The notes under the pieces: model-generated | Told to the model about the DNA's origin: nothing | Database searches by the model: none | Seen by the model: the letters and a program-made list of their open reading frames with translations, nothing else | Position numbers and translations under genes: made by a program | Origin: an uncultured Clostridia bacterium | GTDB lineage: Bacteria > Bacillota > Clostridia > Christensenellales > Aristaeellaceae | Direction: 5' to 3' | DNA length: 64,000 bases | Assembly (NCBI GenBank): GCA_934675735.1 | Contig: CAKURR010000008.1 | Span: forward strand, 43,922-107,921 | Shown: positions 33,418-42,709 of the stretch, piece by piece | Numbering within the stretch: position 1 is the stretch's first letter | How the letters are laid out: each line of letters starts with the position of its first letter

Positions 33418-34560
33418 ATGAAGAAAAAACATCCTTTTTTATACAATGTCATTCGCAGGTCGATTGTCGTCGTACTGCTGGGCATGATGGTGCTCACGGC
33501 GTATAATCAATCGACGGACACGCTGATTTCGCCGGAAGGGTTTCTGGCGAAAATCATCACCCCGATTCAGGGGTTTGTGTCGCAGGCGAGTCAGGGCATT
33601 TCCAACTATCTATACCGCGTGAAGCTCAGAAGCAACATCGAATATGAGTATAACCAGCTCAAGGCGCAGAACGACGAATTAACACTGCGCAGCATCCTTT
33701 ATGAAGAGCTGGAGCAGGAGAACACGCAGCTCCGCGCGCTGCTGGGCGAATATGAATCGCGCTCGACGATGAACCCTGTGCTCGCGCGCGTGATTGCCAG
33801 TGAAACGGGCAACTATTTTTCGACGTTCACCATCAACAAGGGCAAAAACGACGGCGTGAATACGCAGATGGCCGTCATCACATCCGAGGGTCTGGTTGGG
33901 TATACCTATGAGGTGTTCGACACAACCTCCAAAGTTATCACGATTATCGACGATCAGGCCAGCCTGGCGGCGCTGATTGAGAGCAGCCGCGACCAGGGCG
34001 CTGTGAAGGGCACGCTGGGCAGCACAGGCGAACCACTCTGCCGCATGTATTACCTTTCGGCGGACAGTGTTCCGCGCCCGGGCGACAGGGTGATTACCTC
34101 CGGCGTGGGCGTGTCGTTCCCGAAGGGCCTGCTCATCGGCTATGTGCGCGAGAGCACGCGTGCGATTGAGGATAACAAACATTACATCGTGGTCGAACCC
34201 GCGGCGGATTTTGAGCATATCGAAAACGTGCTCGTGCTGCGGTATTACGCCGATGTTGAGGCCATGCCGGATAATTACGACAACACGGAGGTCATCATTG
34301 CGCCGGTTGCGACCGCAAGACCGCAGGCTGTTATCGAAGAGGATCGCCTGACGAACTCCACGCCTGTTCCGTTGCCGGATGCGCCGGGCAGAGTCACACC
34401 GACCCCCGCGCCGGAAGCGCTGGATATCGTAATCGACGAAGAGGCGATGGGCGACTTGGCGGATCGCATCATTGAAGCGACGGCAACGCCAGAAGCGACG
34501 GACGAGCCGATTGTCTACGACGATCCCGAAGTCGATGCGCCGTTCCCGGATGATCTGTGA
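33418..34560 (+). CDS. mreC: Rod shape-determining protein MreC
   Basis: Bitopic membrane scaffold of the elongasome. 380 residues: short cytoplasmic N terminus, one membrane helix (about 13-33), a coiled coil (about 65-105, with LYEELEQENTQLRALLGEYE), and the beta-barrel MreC core (110-285). The C-terminal 90 residues are an acidic, Pro/Thr-rich tail unlike the core and longer than in Bacillus MreC. Ribosome binding site GGGAAGG. Coupled position between mreB and mreD. Confidence 0.95.
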   Translation: MKKKHPFLYNVIRRSIVVVLLGMMVLTAYNQSTDTLISPEGFLAKIITPIQGFVSQASQGISNYLYRVKLRSNIEYEYNQLKAQNDELTLRSILYEELEQENTQLRALLGEYESRSTMNPVLARVIASETGNYFSTFTINKGKNDGVNTQMAVITSEGLVGYTYEVFDTTSKVITIIDDQASLAALIESSRDQGAVKGTLGSTGEPLCRMYYLSADSVPRPGDRVITSGVGVSFPKGLLIGYVRESTRAIEDNKHYIVVEPAADFEHIENVLVLRYYADVEAMPDNYDNTEVIIAPVATARPQAVIEEDRLTNSTPVPLPDAPGRVTPTPAPEALDIVIDEEAMGDLADRIIEATATPEATDEPIVYDDPEVDAPFPDDL

Positions 34561-34582
34561 GCAGACGGCATGAGGTGAAAAG

Positions 34583-35143
34583 ATGTCAAGAGCGATACGG
34601 ATTGTCGTCACGGTGTTTCTGGCGTGCATCTGCCAGACGGATTTGGTAAAATATATCAGGATAGCCGGCATTGCGCCGGATATGCTGACCGTGTTTCTGG
34701 TGCTGCTGACGGGCTACACCGGCGCATACGGAGGGTTTTGCGCCGGAAGCCTGCTGGCGATGCTCTATGACGCCAGTGTCGGTTATGTGCTGGCCATCAA
34801 TCTGGTCTGTTACACGTTCATCGGGTGGGCGGCACCCATGCTGCGCCGCGCGATGAATATCAAACTGAGGAAAGTGAAACACAAAAGCTATCTGGAATTG
34901 ATGCTCATCTGCTTTTTTCTGACGCTGGTGCGGGAGATTGTCTATATCGGCTATCTGTTCCTCATCGGCGCGGAACAGAGCGTTGTGACGATTCTGCGCG
35001 CGCTGCTGTGCGCGGCATACAGCGCGGTGATGATTCTGCCGTGCTCGTTCGTCACGGGCAAGGTGATGAGCGTGCATCCGTTTAAGAGGAAGAAAGATGA
35101 AGATTTGACGGAAGATATGGATGCGGGAAACAACAATCGTTAA
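34583..35143 (+). CDS. mreD: Rod shape-determining protein MreD
   Basis: 186-residue integral membrane protein with about five hydrophobic segments, the size and position of MreD between mreC and the class B PBP. Sequence conservation of MreD is low; the N-terminal TVFLACICQTDLVKYIRIAGIAPDML block and the short Lys/Asp-rich C terminus fit the family. Its role is to support MreC-PBP2 interaction. Confidence 0.9.
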   Translation: MSRAIRIVVTVFLACICQTDLVKYIRIAGIAPDMLTVFLVLLTGYTGAYGGFCAGSLLAMLYDASVGYVLAINLVCYTFIGWAAPMLRRAMNIKLRKVKHKSYLELMLICFFLTLVREIVYIGYLFLIGAEQSVVTILRALLCAAYSAVMILPCSFVTGKVMSVHPFKRKKDEDLTEDMDAGNNNR

Positions 35144-35167
35144 TCATTTTCGGAGGTTTTGTGTTTC

Positions 35168-37702
35168 GTGAATAAGAAATATCTGGGTCGATATCGGACG
35201 ATTGCCTGCGTGGTGGCCGTGCTTTTCGGCGTTCTGATTACGCGGCTGTTTAATTTGCAGATTGCAGGCTATGAGGATAATCTGGCCAGCGCGGAAAGCA
35301 AAAAGACTAAGACCATCACCAGTCAGGGTTCCCGCGGCACGATTATGGATGTAAACTCGCTGACGCTTGCCTATGACAAGCAGATTTACAACGTGCAGTT
35401 TTACCGTGACCCCAACTACACGCCGACCGATATTGATGAAACGACGGGCAGAACCGTCAGCCAGTATAAGGTATACACCAACGCCATCATCAACGTCATC
35501 GATATTATCGAGAAAAACGGCGGTACGCTCAACACCTCGTTTTCGCTTGTGCAGGATGAAATGACGGGGCTTTGGGTGTTTACGTGGAACAACAGCAACT
35601 ATACGCAGGCCCAGCAGGATGCGCGCGAAAAGATGTGGCGCAGCAACTTCTACGTCAGCAGCACCACGGCGTATCCCCAGCAGGAGTTGTTTGAAAAGCT
35701 CTGCACCAAGTACAGGATTCCCGAAGAGCTGAGCACGGAAAAGAAAATTCAGGTCCTCAGCGTTTGGGAGACGATGCAGAACAACGCGTTTCTCTCTCAG
35801 CCGATTACCATTGCTTCCAACGTCAGCTGGGAAACAGTTATCGAAATCGAAGCGAAGGCGCTGACAATGGAAGGTATCAGCGTTTCGGTGAGCACGCAGC
35901 GCGTGTATCCAAACGGCACGCTGGCCTGCCATGTGGTCGGCTACATCGGCAAGATTCAGAATTACGATACCTATTATGCGTCTTACAAGGACAAAGGCTA
36001 TGCGCTGTCGGATTTAATCGGCCTTGACGGCGTGGAAAAGACGATGGAGGATTGGCTTTCCCCCTGCACGACGCAGCGCGTGGGCAAGCGCGTGGTGGAA
36101 ATCGATCGCTACGGCGCGGTGAGCCGAACGCTCTCTTCGACGGAAGCGACGGACGGCAACAACATCAAGCTGACCATCGATTCCAACCTCCAGCGCATCG
36201 CGGAAAGCGCGCTGGAAGAGAATATCAACTATATTCGAGACCGGCAGGAAATTCTGCTCAACAGCGATACCTGGCTGGATACCAACAAGGCGGAGCTTCA
36301 GGGCACGACGCGCGACTTTGAAACCAACCCGATTGAGCTGGCGGAAAAAGGCGCTGTGGTCGTCATCGATATGGAGGGACGCGTGCTGGCGCTGGCGAGC
36401 TATCCGCCGTATGACCCCAACGCGTTTATCGTAGGCGGCGAAGCGGCGGCCAACATCCTGCTCGATTCCCGCAACCCGCTGGTCAACTACGCCATCGGTT
36501 CGCGCGATACGCCGGGCTCCATTTTCAAGATGGTGACGGCAACGGCGGGGTTGCTGACCGGTCAGCTCACACTGTCCGAACGAATCAGCGACGGCGGTCG
36601 ATTCGATAAATACGATAAGACGAATCCGCCGCGCTGCTGGCTGAACCAGAAGCGCCTGAGCCAGCACGCCGACCAGACGGTTATCGAGGGCATTACGCAT
36701 TCCTGCAACTACTTCTTTTATACGGTCGGCTCGCGCCTGTATGAAAACACGGACGACCAGCTCTATAAGACGGCGGCGCTTTACGGCCTGACGACCAAGA
36801 CGGGCATCGACCTGCCGGGCGAGCTTCAGGGCTATGTCGCCAGCCAGACGACGCTGTATGACAAAAACAAGGCCATCAGTGCCGCGGAGCAATCGACGTG
36901 GCGCCCCTCGATTGTCTTTAACAACATCAAAAAGCACCTTGTCGATGTCGGTGATAAATACAACATGACGTTTGATGAGGAAAAACTGAACAAATGCGTC
37001 AAGCGGCTGATGGATATGGCTGTTGACTACAACCAGAACGACTGGCTGCCGGAAATCCGAACCATCCTGATGGAAGAGCTGGATATGCCGCGCGAACTCG
37101 TCTATCTGCAGATTGTGGCCGGCGATACCTTCATTATGCTGAACGAAATTAAGTGGGGCGGTTCGGAGGCGATCATGGCGGCGGTCGGCCAGTCGATCAC
37201 CACGGTGACGCCGGTTGCGATGGCGCGCTATGTGGCGGCTGTTGCGAACGGCGGCAAGGTCTACGACCTACGGCTGATCGACTCCATCATCTCGCCGGAC
37301 GGCGAAGTGCTCAGCGAGAGCTCGCCGATTCTGGCTTCCGAAATCGAAGGCGAAGGCGTTCAGGAATATCTGGCTGCGCTGCGGCAGGGCATGAGCGACG
37401 TTACCAAGGACGAAGGTACTGCAGGTTCGTTCTTCAAAGGCGAATATGCCGACGTCGGCGCAAAAATGGGCGCTAAGACGGGTACGGCGGAAAAGACGAC
37501 CATCGACCTTGAAAACAACGCGTGGATGGTGGCCTTTGCGCCGTATGACGACCCGCAGATTGCTGTCTGCGTGTATATTCCGCACGGATACAGCGGTTCA
37601 TACTGTTCTATCACGATTCGTGAAATTTTGAATTATTACCTAGAGCATATGGGGCTGGACAGCGAGGATATCATGCCGCCTTCCAATGCATTGGCGTATT
37701 GA
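35168..37702 (+). CDS. Class B penicillin-binding protein 2 (elongation transpeptidase)
   Basis: Cross-links peptidoglycan during lateral growth, partner of RodA. 844 residues: one N-terminal membrane helix (about 10-30), a long pedestal region with a large insert, and the transpeptidase domain with active-site SIFK at about S451, SCN at 512, and KTG at 770. The gap between SCN and KTG (about 258 residues) is long because of an inserted region with helical, charged sequence (about 575-650). Start chosen as GTG at 35168 (MNKKYLGRYR), 11 bases after CGGAGG; a TTG at 35159 sits too close to that site. Confidence 0.95.
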   Translation: MNKKYLGRYRTIACVVAVLFGVLITRLFNLQIAGYEDNLASAESKKTKTITSQGSRGTIMDVNSLTLAYDKQIYNVQFYRDPNYTPTDIDETTGRTVSQYKVYTNAIINVIDIIEKNGGTLNTSFSLVQDEMTGLWVFTWNNSNYTQAQQDAREKMWRSNFYVSSTTAYPQQELFEKLCTKYRIPEELSTEKKIQVLSVWETMQNNAFLSQPITIASNVSWETVIEIEAKALTMEGISVSVSTQRVYPNGTLACHVVGYIGKIQNYDTYYASYKDKGYALSDLIGLDGVEKTMEDWLSPCTTQRVGKRVVEIDRYGAVSRTLSSTEATDGNNIKLTIDSNLQRIAESALEENINYIRDRQEILLNSDTWLDTNKAELQGTTRDFETNPIELAEKGAVVVIDMEGRVLALASYPPYDPNAFIVGGEAAANILLDSRNPLVNYAIGSRDTPGSIFKMVTATAGLLTGQLTLSERISDGGRFDKYDKTNPPRCWLNQKRLSQHADQTVIEGITHSCNYFFYTVGSRLYENTDDQLYKTAALYGLTTKTGIDLPGELQGYVASQTTLYDKNKAISAAEQSTWRPSIVFNNIKKHLVDVGDKYNMTFDEEKLNKCVKRLMDMAVDYNQNDWLPEIRTILMEELDMPRELVYLQIVAGDTFIMLNEIKWGGSEAIMAAVGQSITTVTPVAMARYVAAVANGGKVYDLRLIDSIISPDGEVLSESSPILASEIEGEGVQEYLAALRQGMSDVTKDEGTAGSFFKGEYADVGAKMGAKTGTAEKTTIDLENNAWMVAFAPYDDPQIAVCVYIPHGYSGSYCSITIREILNYYLEHMGLDSEDIMPPSNALAY

Positions 37703-37717
37703 TATCGGAGAGAAACG

Positions 37718-38428
37718 ATGGCGAAAATTTTTGCTGTGTGCTCGGGCTGCGGCGGCGTAGGCAAGACGACGGTTGCGCTTTCTCTGGCGGTCAGGGCCGC
37801 AAAGCGGGGCAGGCGAACCGTTTTGCTCGACGCATCCGGCGTGAGCCGAGCGTGCGATTTGGCGCTGGGGCTGGAGAACATCGTTGTGCTGGATATGGCG
37901 GATGTCGCCAATCGACAGGCGGGGCTTGAGGTCGCGCTGTATAAAGCGCCGAAATACGAAAATCTGCGTTTTGCCTGCGCGTCGCTGTATGACGACGTGC
38001 CGACGACGGAGCTGACGGCCGCGCTGCTGGCGCTGCATTCGCTTTGCGACGTGCTGGTCATCGACTGCCAAACGGGGCATTTTTCGCTCGGGCGGGAGCT
38101 GCTCGGGCGCGAAGATGTGCGCGTCATCGTGACGAGGCCGGACGACGTTTCGATTCGGGCCAGCGAGCGCATGATGATGAAAGACAGAAGCGGCGAGGAA
38201 GAGAGATGGCTGGTCGTCAATCGCGCTTCGGCGCAGCGCGTCCGCAGAAAGACGCAGTATGACGCAAAGACGGTCGAAATGACGCTGGACTGCCCGCTGG
38301 CCGGATGCATTCCGGAGGACGATTCTATCGCGGCCTGCTCGCAGAAGGGGCGCATTGCGCTGGAATGCGACGGGCCGGCGCGCAGAGCACTCGTGCAGCT
38401 GACGGATGCGCTGCTGGGCGACGCATAA
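37718..38428 (+). CDS. MinD-like P-loop ATPase with altered Walker A
   Basis: 236-residue SIMIBI ATPase of the MinD/ParA type in the position where Bacillus has minCD. Walker A reads SGCGGVGKTT (residues 9-18): the second lysine (K16) is kept, but the signature lysine of deviant Walker A motifs (K11 of MinD) is cysteine. The switch I region LLDASGVSRACDLALGLEN matches MinD except for loss of the second aspartate of DxD; Walker B region is VLVIDCQTG instead of the usual IDSPAG type. There is no C-terminal amphipathic membrane-targeting helix. No minC or minE is nearby. It may be a derived MinD with a different role in elongation. Ribosome binding site CGGAGAG. Confidence 0.88.
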   Translation: MAKIFAVCSGCGGVGKTTVALSLAVRAAKRGRRTVLLDASGVSRACDLALGLENIVVLDMADVANRQAGLEVALYKAPKYENLRFACASLYDDVPTTELTAALLALHSLCDVLVIDCQTGHFSLGRELLGREDVRVIVTRPDDVSIRASERMMMKDRSGEEERWLVVNRASAQRVRRKTQYDAKTVEMTLDCPLAGCIPEDDSIAACSQKGRIALECDGPARRALVQLTDALLGDA

Positions 38429-38443
38429 ACAAGGAGACTGAGC

Positions 38444-39613
38444 ATGTTCTTTTCGGAAAACAACAGGCTGTCCAAGCCGCATTTTGACTGGCCGCTGCTG
38501 GTTGCCAGCTATCTGCTGGCGCTTTACGGCGTGCTGGCCATCACCATCGCAAACTTCGACCCGTCGCTCGGCTCGGACCGCTCGCTTCAGGATTTGGTTA
38601 TGGACGCGAACAACGGCCGTTTGCAGCTGATGTGGGTTGTGGTGAGCATGGTCGTTGTGGCGATTATAATGTCCATCAACTATAATATCATCGGGCGGCT
38701 GTGGCCGGTCATCTATTTTGTGGATGTGTTGCTGCTCGGCCTGGTGCTGACGACCTCCAAGATTAACGGCGTCAGCGGCTGGTTCCAGTTCCTCGACCGC
38801 ACGTTTCAGCCGTCGGAGCTGGCCAAACTGGCGCTGATTATCACCTTATCGAAGGCGTTGACGCGGTATCCGGATAAGCCGATTCCCAATTTTCGGTATT
38901 TTGTTTACATCTGCATCCATTTTGGCATTCCCGCGCTGCTGATTGCGGCACAGCCGGATATCGGTACGCTGATGGTCTTCTGCGTCATTTTCGTGGCGCT
39001 GCTGTTTGTTTCCGGTTTTGAACTGCGGTGGATGTTTCTGCTGGGCGGCATTGTCGCGGCGGGTCTCACACCGATTATCTTCTATCTGGCCTCGACCAAC
39101 AACTTCCGCTGGCTGCGTCTGGTTGCGTTTATGAATCCGGAATCCGACCCGACGGGCAGCAGTTACCAGATTGTCAATTCAAAGATTACGATCGGTTCGG
39201 GCGGCCTGTACGGCAAGGGAGCGTGGGCGGAAGGCACACTGACCCACCTCAACTATGTACCGGAGAATCACACGGACTTCATTTTCTCCGTGGTCGGCGA
39301 AACGCTCGGCTTTGTCGGCGCGCTCGTTCTGCTGGCGCTTTACGCATTCGTGATTTACCGCATGCTGGTGCTGGCGTTCCACACCAACGATAAATTCGGT
39401 CAGCTGATTATCGTCGGCGTGATGGCGATGCTGCTCTTTCACGTGTATGAAAACATCGGCATGTGCATCGGCGTGATGCCCATCACGGGCATTCCGCTTC
39501 CGTTTATCAGCTACGGCGGCACCAATCTGGTCGTGAACATGGCGGGCGTGGGCCTTGTGCTCAACGTCACCCAGCATAAGAGCTCGGTGGATTTGAAGAA
39601 CAAACGGGAATAG
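38444..39613 (+). CDS. rodA: SEDS peptidoglycan glycosyltransferase RodA
   Basis: Polymerises lipid II for lateral wall synthesis together with class B PBP2. 389 residues, about ten membrane segments. Motifs NGVSGWFQFLDRTFQPSELAK, the extracellular loop with YQIVNSKITIGSGGLYGKG, the PENHTDFIFSVVGET block with the catalytic aspartate, and the end GIPLPFISYGGTNLV are diagnostic of the SEDS family. Placed four genes after mreD with its PBP two genes upstream, so it is the RodA rather than the FtsW paralogue. Confidence 0.94.
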   Translation: MFFSENNRLSKPHFDWPLLVASYLLALYGVLAITIANFDPSLGSDRSLQDLVMDANNGRLQLMWVVVSMVVVAIIMSINYNIIGRLWPVIYFVDVLLLGLVLTTSKINGVSGWFQFLDRTFQPSELAKLALIITLSKALTRYPDKPIPNFRYFVYICIHFGIPALLIAAQPDIGTLMVFCVIFVALLFVSGFELRWMFLLGGIVAAGLTPIIFYLASTNNFRWLRLVAFMNPESDPTGSSYQIVNSKITIGSGGLYGKGAWAEGTLTHLNYVPENHTDFIFSVVGETLGFVGALVLLALYAFVIYRMLVLAFHTNDKFGQLIIVGVMAMLLFHVYENIGMCIGVMPITGIPLPFISYGGTNLVVNMAGVGLVLNVTQHKSSVDLKNKRE

Positions 39614-39673
39614 TTCTGACTGAATGCGCCTTCGCATAGGGTTTGGCAGAAATGTGAAGGAGGGCGAAGCGGC

Positions 39674-40321
39674 ATGGACAACGGCAGGAAAAAAGTGGTC
39701 ATGGCGCAGATGAGGCCGCGCGAGCGGCACGAATGGATAAAGAAAACGCCGCATCGAAGGCGGCTGAAATGGGATAAGCGGCTGCTGAGAAGGTCTGTGC
39801 CTCTGGCGGCCGCTTTTCTCTGCTTGGGCATAGCGGCGGTTGCGGTAAATGTGTTCGGCGGCGGTGTTCAGTCCGTTATGAGCCATGTGACAGCCGGTTT
39901 TGAGTATGACGAAACGCTGGGGCGGCTGCAATTTGTCAGCAGCGTTTTGCCGGAGAGCACGATGGTGTTTCTCACGGGGAACGACGAAACGCAGACTTGC
40001 GCGGCGATTCTGCCGGCGGAAGCGGCATCTGTGCATACGTGGAGCAGCGACGAACCGTGGGTTGAATATGAAGGCGAAGGGGAAATCAACAGCTGCATGG
40101 GCGGCGAGGTGATGAACACCGTCAAAAACCGTCGGGACGAATACACCGTGCGGATTCTGCATGAAAACGGCTACGAATCCGTTTACAGCGGCTTGAGCGC
40201 CGTGTGCGTGGCCGAAGGAGAACATGTGGAAGCGGGCGCGGCGATTGGCACGGTGGCGGGCACGGCGGCGTTTGAATTGAGGAAAGACGGGCTGTCTGTC
40301 ATGCCTGTGTTTGCGGATTGA
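39674..40321 (+). CDS. spoIVFA: SpoIVFA-like regulator with inactive M23 domain
   Basis: 215 residues: basic cytoplasmic N terminus, one membrane helix (about 39-58), then an extracytoplasmic segment ending in a LytM/M23-like fold (GGEVMNTVKNRRDEYTVRILHENGYESVYSGLSAVCVAEGEHVEAGAAIG) that lacks the metal-binding histidines. This is the layout of SpoIVFA, which holds the SpoIVFB protease inactive until the forespore signal arrives. It precedes a SpoIVFB-type protease with a 4-base overlap, which is the main support. Sequence similarity alone is modest. Confidence 0.8.
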   Translation: MDNGRKKVVMAQMRPRERHEWIKKTPHRRRLKWDKRLLRRSVPLAAAFLCLGIAAVAVNVFGGGVQSVMSHVTAGFEYDETLGRLQFVSSVLPESTMVFLTGNDETQTCAAILPAEAASVHTWSSDEPWVEYEGEGEINSCMGGEVMNTVKNRRDEYTVRILHENGYESVYSGLSAVCVAEGEHVEAGAAIGTVAGTAAFELRKDGLSVMPVFAD

Positions 40322-41202
40322 AGCTGAAAGTACAGCCGTTTTTTCTGCTTTACGGTCTGTCGATTGCCGTTTTTTCATCAGGTTGGGCATGCGTAGCGGC
40401 GATGTCGGCGCTTCTGGTTCACGAAGCGGCGCACCTTGCCGTCGGACGAATCATCGGGGAGAAGGCCGAAAGCATTGAGTTTACGCCGTTCGGCGGGGTG
40501 ATTCGCTATCCGTCGGGTGTAAGTCCGCAAAAGGGCGTGCGCGGGACGGCGATGGCCGCAGCGGGCCCGCTGGCTAACTACGCGGTGCTTTGGCTGATGA
40601 GCCTGCCGGAAATCCGGCGGATACTGCCGCACGATTTTGTGAAGCAAGCCATTTTGATGAACGCGGGCATGATGCTGCTCAACCTTCTGCCCGTTCTGCC
40701 GCTGGATGGCGGTCGAATTGTGCTCTGTATCGGGTATTATTGGTTCCCGATTGGCGCGCTGACGACGGTTCTTGCGTTTGGCGGTATGGCAGTCGGCGCG
40801 CTGATGATGGGGATTGCGCTTTACGGCGCGTCGGAGCTGGGCAAGTTGAACGTGTCGCTGCTTCTGGTTGGCGGGTATCTGGCGGTCTATGCCTGCCGCA
40901 ACAGGACGATGCTGCTTTCTGAAAACGTATATGCGCTGCTTCAGGAGCGCCTGAGCGACAGGGAAGGCCCGACGGCGGCTCGCGTATACTGCGTCCGCGC
41001 CGAAACAAAGCTTTTGTCGCTGCTCGGCATTCTGGCGGGCAGTCGAGCGATTGTTTTCCGCGTGGCAGGCGAATGGCTGGATGAGCGGCAGGTCGTGCAG
41101 ACCATGCTGCAAAATGCGGATGCGACGGTGGGCGAGGCGCTGAAAAATACAAACATCTTTGATGAAAATGCAGGGAATGACTTGAAACATGCCCCGCTGT
41201 GA
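40318..41202 (+). CDS. spoIVFB: SpoIVFB-type M50 site-2 protease
   Basis: Intramembrane metalloprotease expected to process pro-sigma-K in the mother cell. 294 residues starting at TTG overlapping the stop of spoIVFA (TTGA). HEAAH (about residues 38-42) supplies zinc ligands and glutamate; NLLPVLPLDGGR (about 121-132) is the second motif. Four to six hydrophobic segments. The C-terminal 90 residues form a soluble domain, as the CBS domain does in Bacillus SpoIVFB, though no clear CBS motif is visible. The promoter of the following helicase gene lies inside the 3' end. Confidence 0.88.
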   Translation: MKLKVQPFFLLYGLSIAVFSSGWACVAAMSALLVHEAAHLAVGRIIGEKAESIEFTPFGGVIRYPSGVSPQKGVRGTAMAAAGPLANYAVLWLMSLPEIRRILPHDFVKQAILMNAGMMLLNLLPVLPLDGGRIVLCIGYYWFPIGALTTVLAFGGMAVGALMMGIALYGASELGKLNVSLLLVGGYLAVYACRNRTMLLSENVYALLQERLSDREGPTAARVYCVRAETKLLSLLGILAGSRAIVFRVAGEWLDERQVVQTMLQNADATVGEALKNTNIFDENAGNDLKHAPL

Positions 41203-41210
41203 GATACAAT
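41182..41210 (+). promoter_or_regulatory. Promoter of the DEAD-box helicase gene
   Basis: TTGAAA (41182-41187), 17-bp spacer, TACAAT (41205-41210); the -35 box lies in the last codons of spoIVFB. Confidence 0.75.
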
Positions 41211-41248
41211 AATACACGAGAATGTATAAGAATTGAGAGGGCTTTGCT

Positions 41249-42451
41249 TTGAACGATACGCAGAACGATATACAGACCGAAGCGGTTCATCCGCTTGAGG
41301 CGATGGAAATCAGCAAAGAGGTTGTACGGGCGTTTGACTGGATGGGCTTTAAGAGCCTGACGGCGATTCAGCAGAAGTGCATCCCGCTGATGATGGACGG
41401 ACACGATATTATCGCCATCGCGCCGACCGGAACGGGCAAAACGCTGGGCTTCGGCATACCGATGCTGGAATATGTCAATCTGGATGACAGCAATATTCAG
41501 GAGGTTGTGCTCGCCCCGACGCGCGAGCTGGCCCAGCAGATTGCCGACGAGCTGACCAACCTGGCGCACTTTATCAAAGGGCTGAAAATCGCCGTGATTT
41601 ACGGCGGGCAGCCGTTCGGCAAGCAGATGAGCGCGCTGAACCGCAAGCCGCAGGTACTGGTCGCCACGCCGGGCCGTCTGCTTGACCATATGCAGCGCGG
41701 CAACATCCGCCTGGGCACGGTACATACGATGGTGCTCGACGAAGCGGACGAGATGCTGAAAATGGGCTTCGTGCAGGACGTGGAAAAGATTATCGAGAGC
41801 GCCGACCCGAATCGTCAGCTGGTGATGTTCAGCGCGACGACGAATCAGGACGTGCTGACAGTTTCGTGGAAATATCAGCATGACCCCATCGAGATTGTTG
41901 TGCAGGCGCAGGCGGAAAACAAGCCGAATATCACGCAGTATATCGTCGAATCCGACCAGAAACAAAAGTACGAGCACCTGCTCTATCTGCTCGATTCGGA
42001 CCAGTATAAACGCGTGATGATTTTCTGCAACACCAAAGATATGACGGCGCGGCTTTGCGAGCGGCTGAAAAAGGCGGGGTATAACGCCGAGTGCCTGCAC
42101 GGCGACGTGCGACAGTCGCTGCGCGACAAGGTAATGTCTGGATTCAGAAAGGGCGAGTTTGAGATTCTCGTGGCGACGGATGTGGCGGCACGCGGCATTG
42201 ACGTGGACGATGTGGAAGCCGTATTCAACTACGATTTGCCGGATAAGCAGGAATTTTATGTCCACCGAATCGGGCGGACGGGACGCGCAAAGCGCGCGGG
42301 CGTGAGCTTTTCTTTCGTCAGTTTCAGAGACAGCATTCGCATGGATGAAATTCTCAAATACATCGACAGTAAGCCGATTTCGCTTGTCTTTGATGAGTTT
42401 GGAACGCTGTGTTATAAGGAAAACGGCGAGCCCTTCCTTGAAAACGCATAA
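41249..42451 (+). CDS. DEAD-box ATP-dependent RNA helicase
   Basis: 400 residues, a minimal helicase core without the C-terminal extension of DeaD/DbpA. Motifs: Q region (FDWMGFKSLTAIQQKCIP), motif I APTGTGKT, Ia PTRELAQQ, II DEADEM, III SAT, and VI HRIGRTGRAKRAG. Likely a cold-shock or mRNA-decay helicase of the CshA/CshB type; the substrate RNA is unknown. TTG start at 41249 with GAGAGG 8 bases upstream. Own promoter and strong terminator make it monocistronic. Confidence 0.94.
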   Translation: MNDTQNDIQTEAVHPLEAMEISKEVVRAFDWMGFKSLTAIQQKCIPLMMDGHDIIAIAPTGTGKTLGFGIPMLEYVNLDDSNIQEVVLAPTRELAQQIADELTNLAHFIKGLKIAVIYGGQPFGKQMSALNRKPQVLVATPGRLLDHMQRGNIRLGTVHTMVLDEADEMLKMGFVQDVEKIIESADPNRQLVMFSATTNQDVLTVSWKYQHDPIEIVVQAQAENKPNITQYIVESDQKQKYEHLLYLLDSDQYKRVMIFCNTKDMTARLCERLKKAGYNAECLHGDVRQSLRDKVMSGFRKGEFEILVATDVAARGIDVDDVEAVFNYDLPDKQEFYVHRIGRTGRAKRAGVSFSFVSFRDSIRMDEILKYIDSKPISLVFDEFGTLCYKENGEPFLENA

Positions 42452-42458
42452 TCGTGTC

Positions 42459-42500
42459 GGCGTCAGCGGCCAAGAGAGAAGCCGCTGACGCCGCTTTTTT
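42459..42500 (+). terminator. Helicase gene terminator
   Basis: GGCGTCAGCGGC pairs perfectly with GCCGCTGACGCC (12 bp), followed by GCTTTTTT. The same DNA encodes the last residues of the small minus-strand gene. Confidence 0.9.
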
Positions 42501-42669
42501 CGAGCACGGAAAGATAGTCGCTTTCGGCGATGGGCAAAGTGAGCAGAAGCAGAAGTCTAGCGCCGTTTCCGTCGATGCGGCGAACCTGCGGCAGATTTTC
42601 CAGCAGTGCGCGCGCACGGCCGCACGACTCGGCGCTGCCGAAAAGGCGAAGGGATTGACAAAAGGCCAT
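42463..42669 (-). CDS. Small hypothetical protein, 68 residues
   Basis: Open frame starting MAFCQSLRLFGSAESCGRA with a very good site (GGAGG, 7 bases before ATG). Central stretch ARLLLLLTLP is hydrophobic. I do not recognise a family. The last codons (VSGFSLGR and the TGA) lie in the terminator hairpin of the converging helicase gene, which is unusual for a conserved protein, so the evidence is mainly the start signal. It could be spurious. Confidence 0.4.
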   Translation of the reverse strand: MAFCQSLRLFGSAESCGRARALLENLPQVRRIDGNGARLLLLLTLPIAESDYLSVLEKSGVSGFSLGR

Positions 42670-42709
42670 ATTTTTACCTCCGGAGCGCGACAAAATTTCG
42701 GGGAAACCA

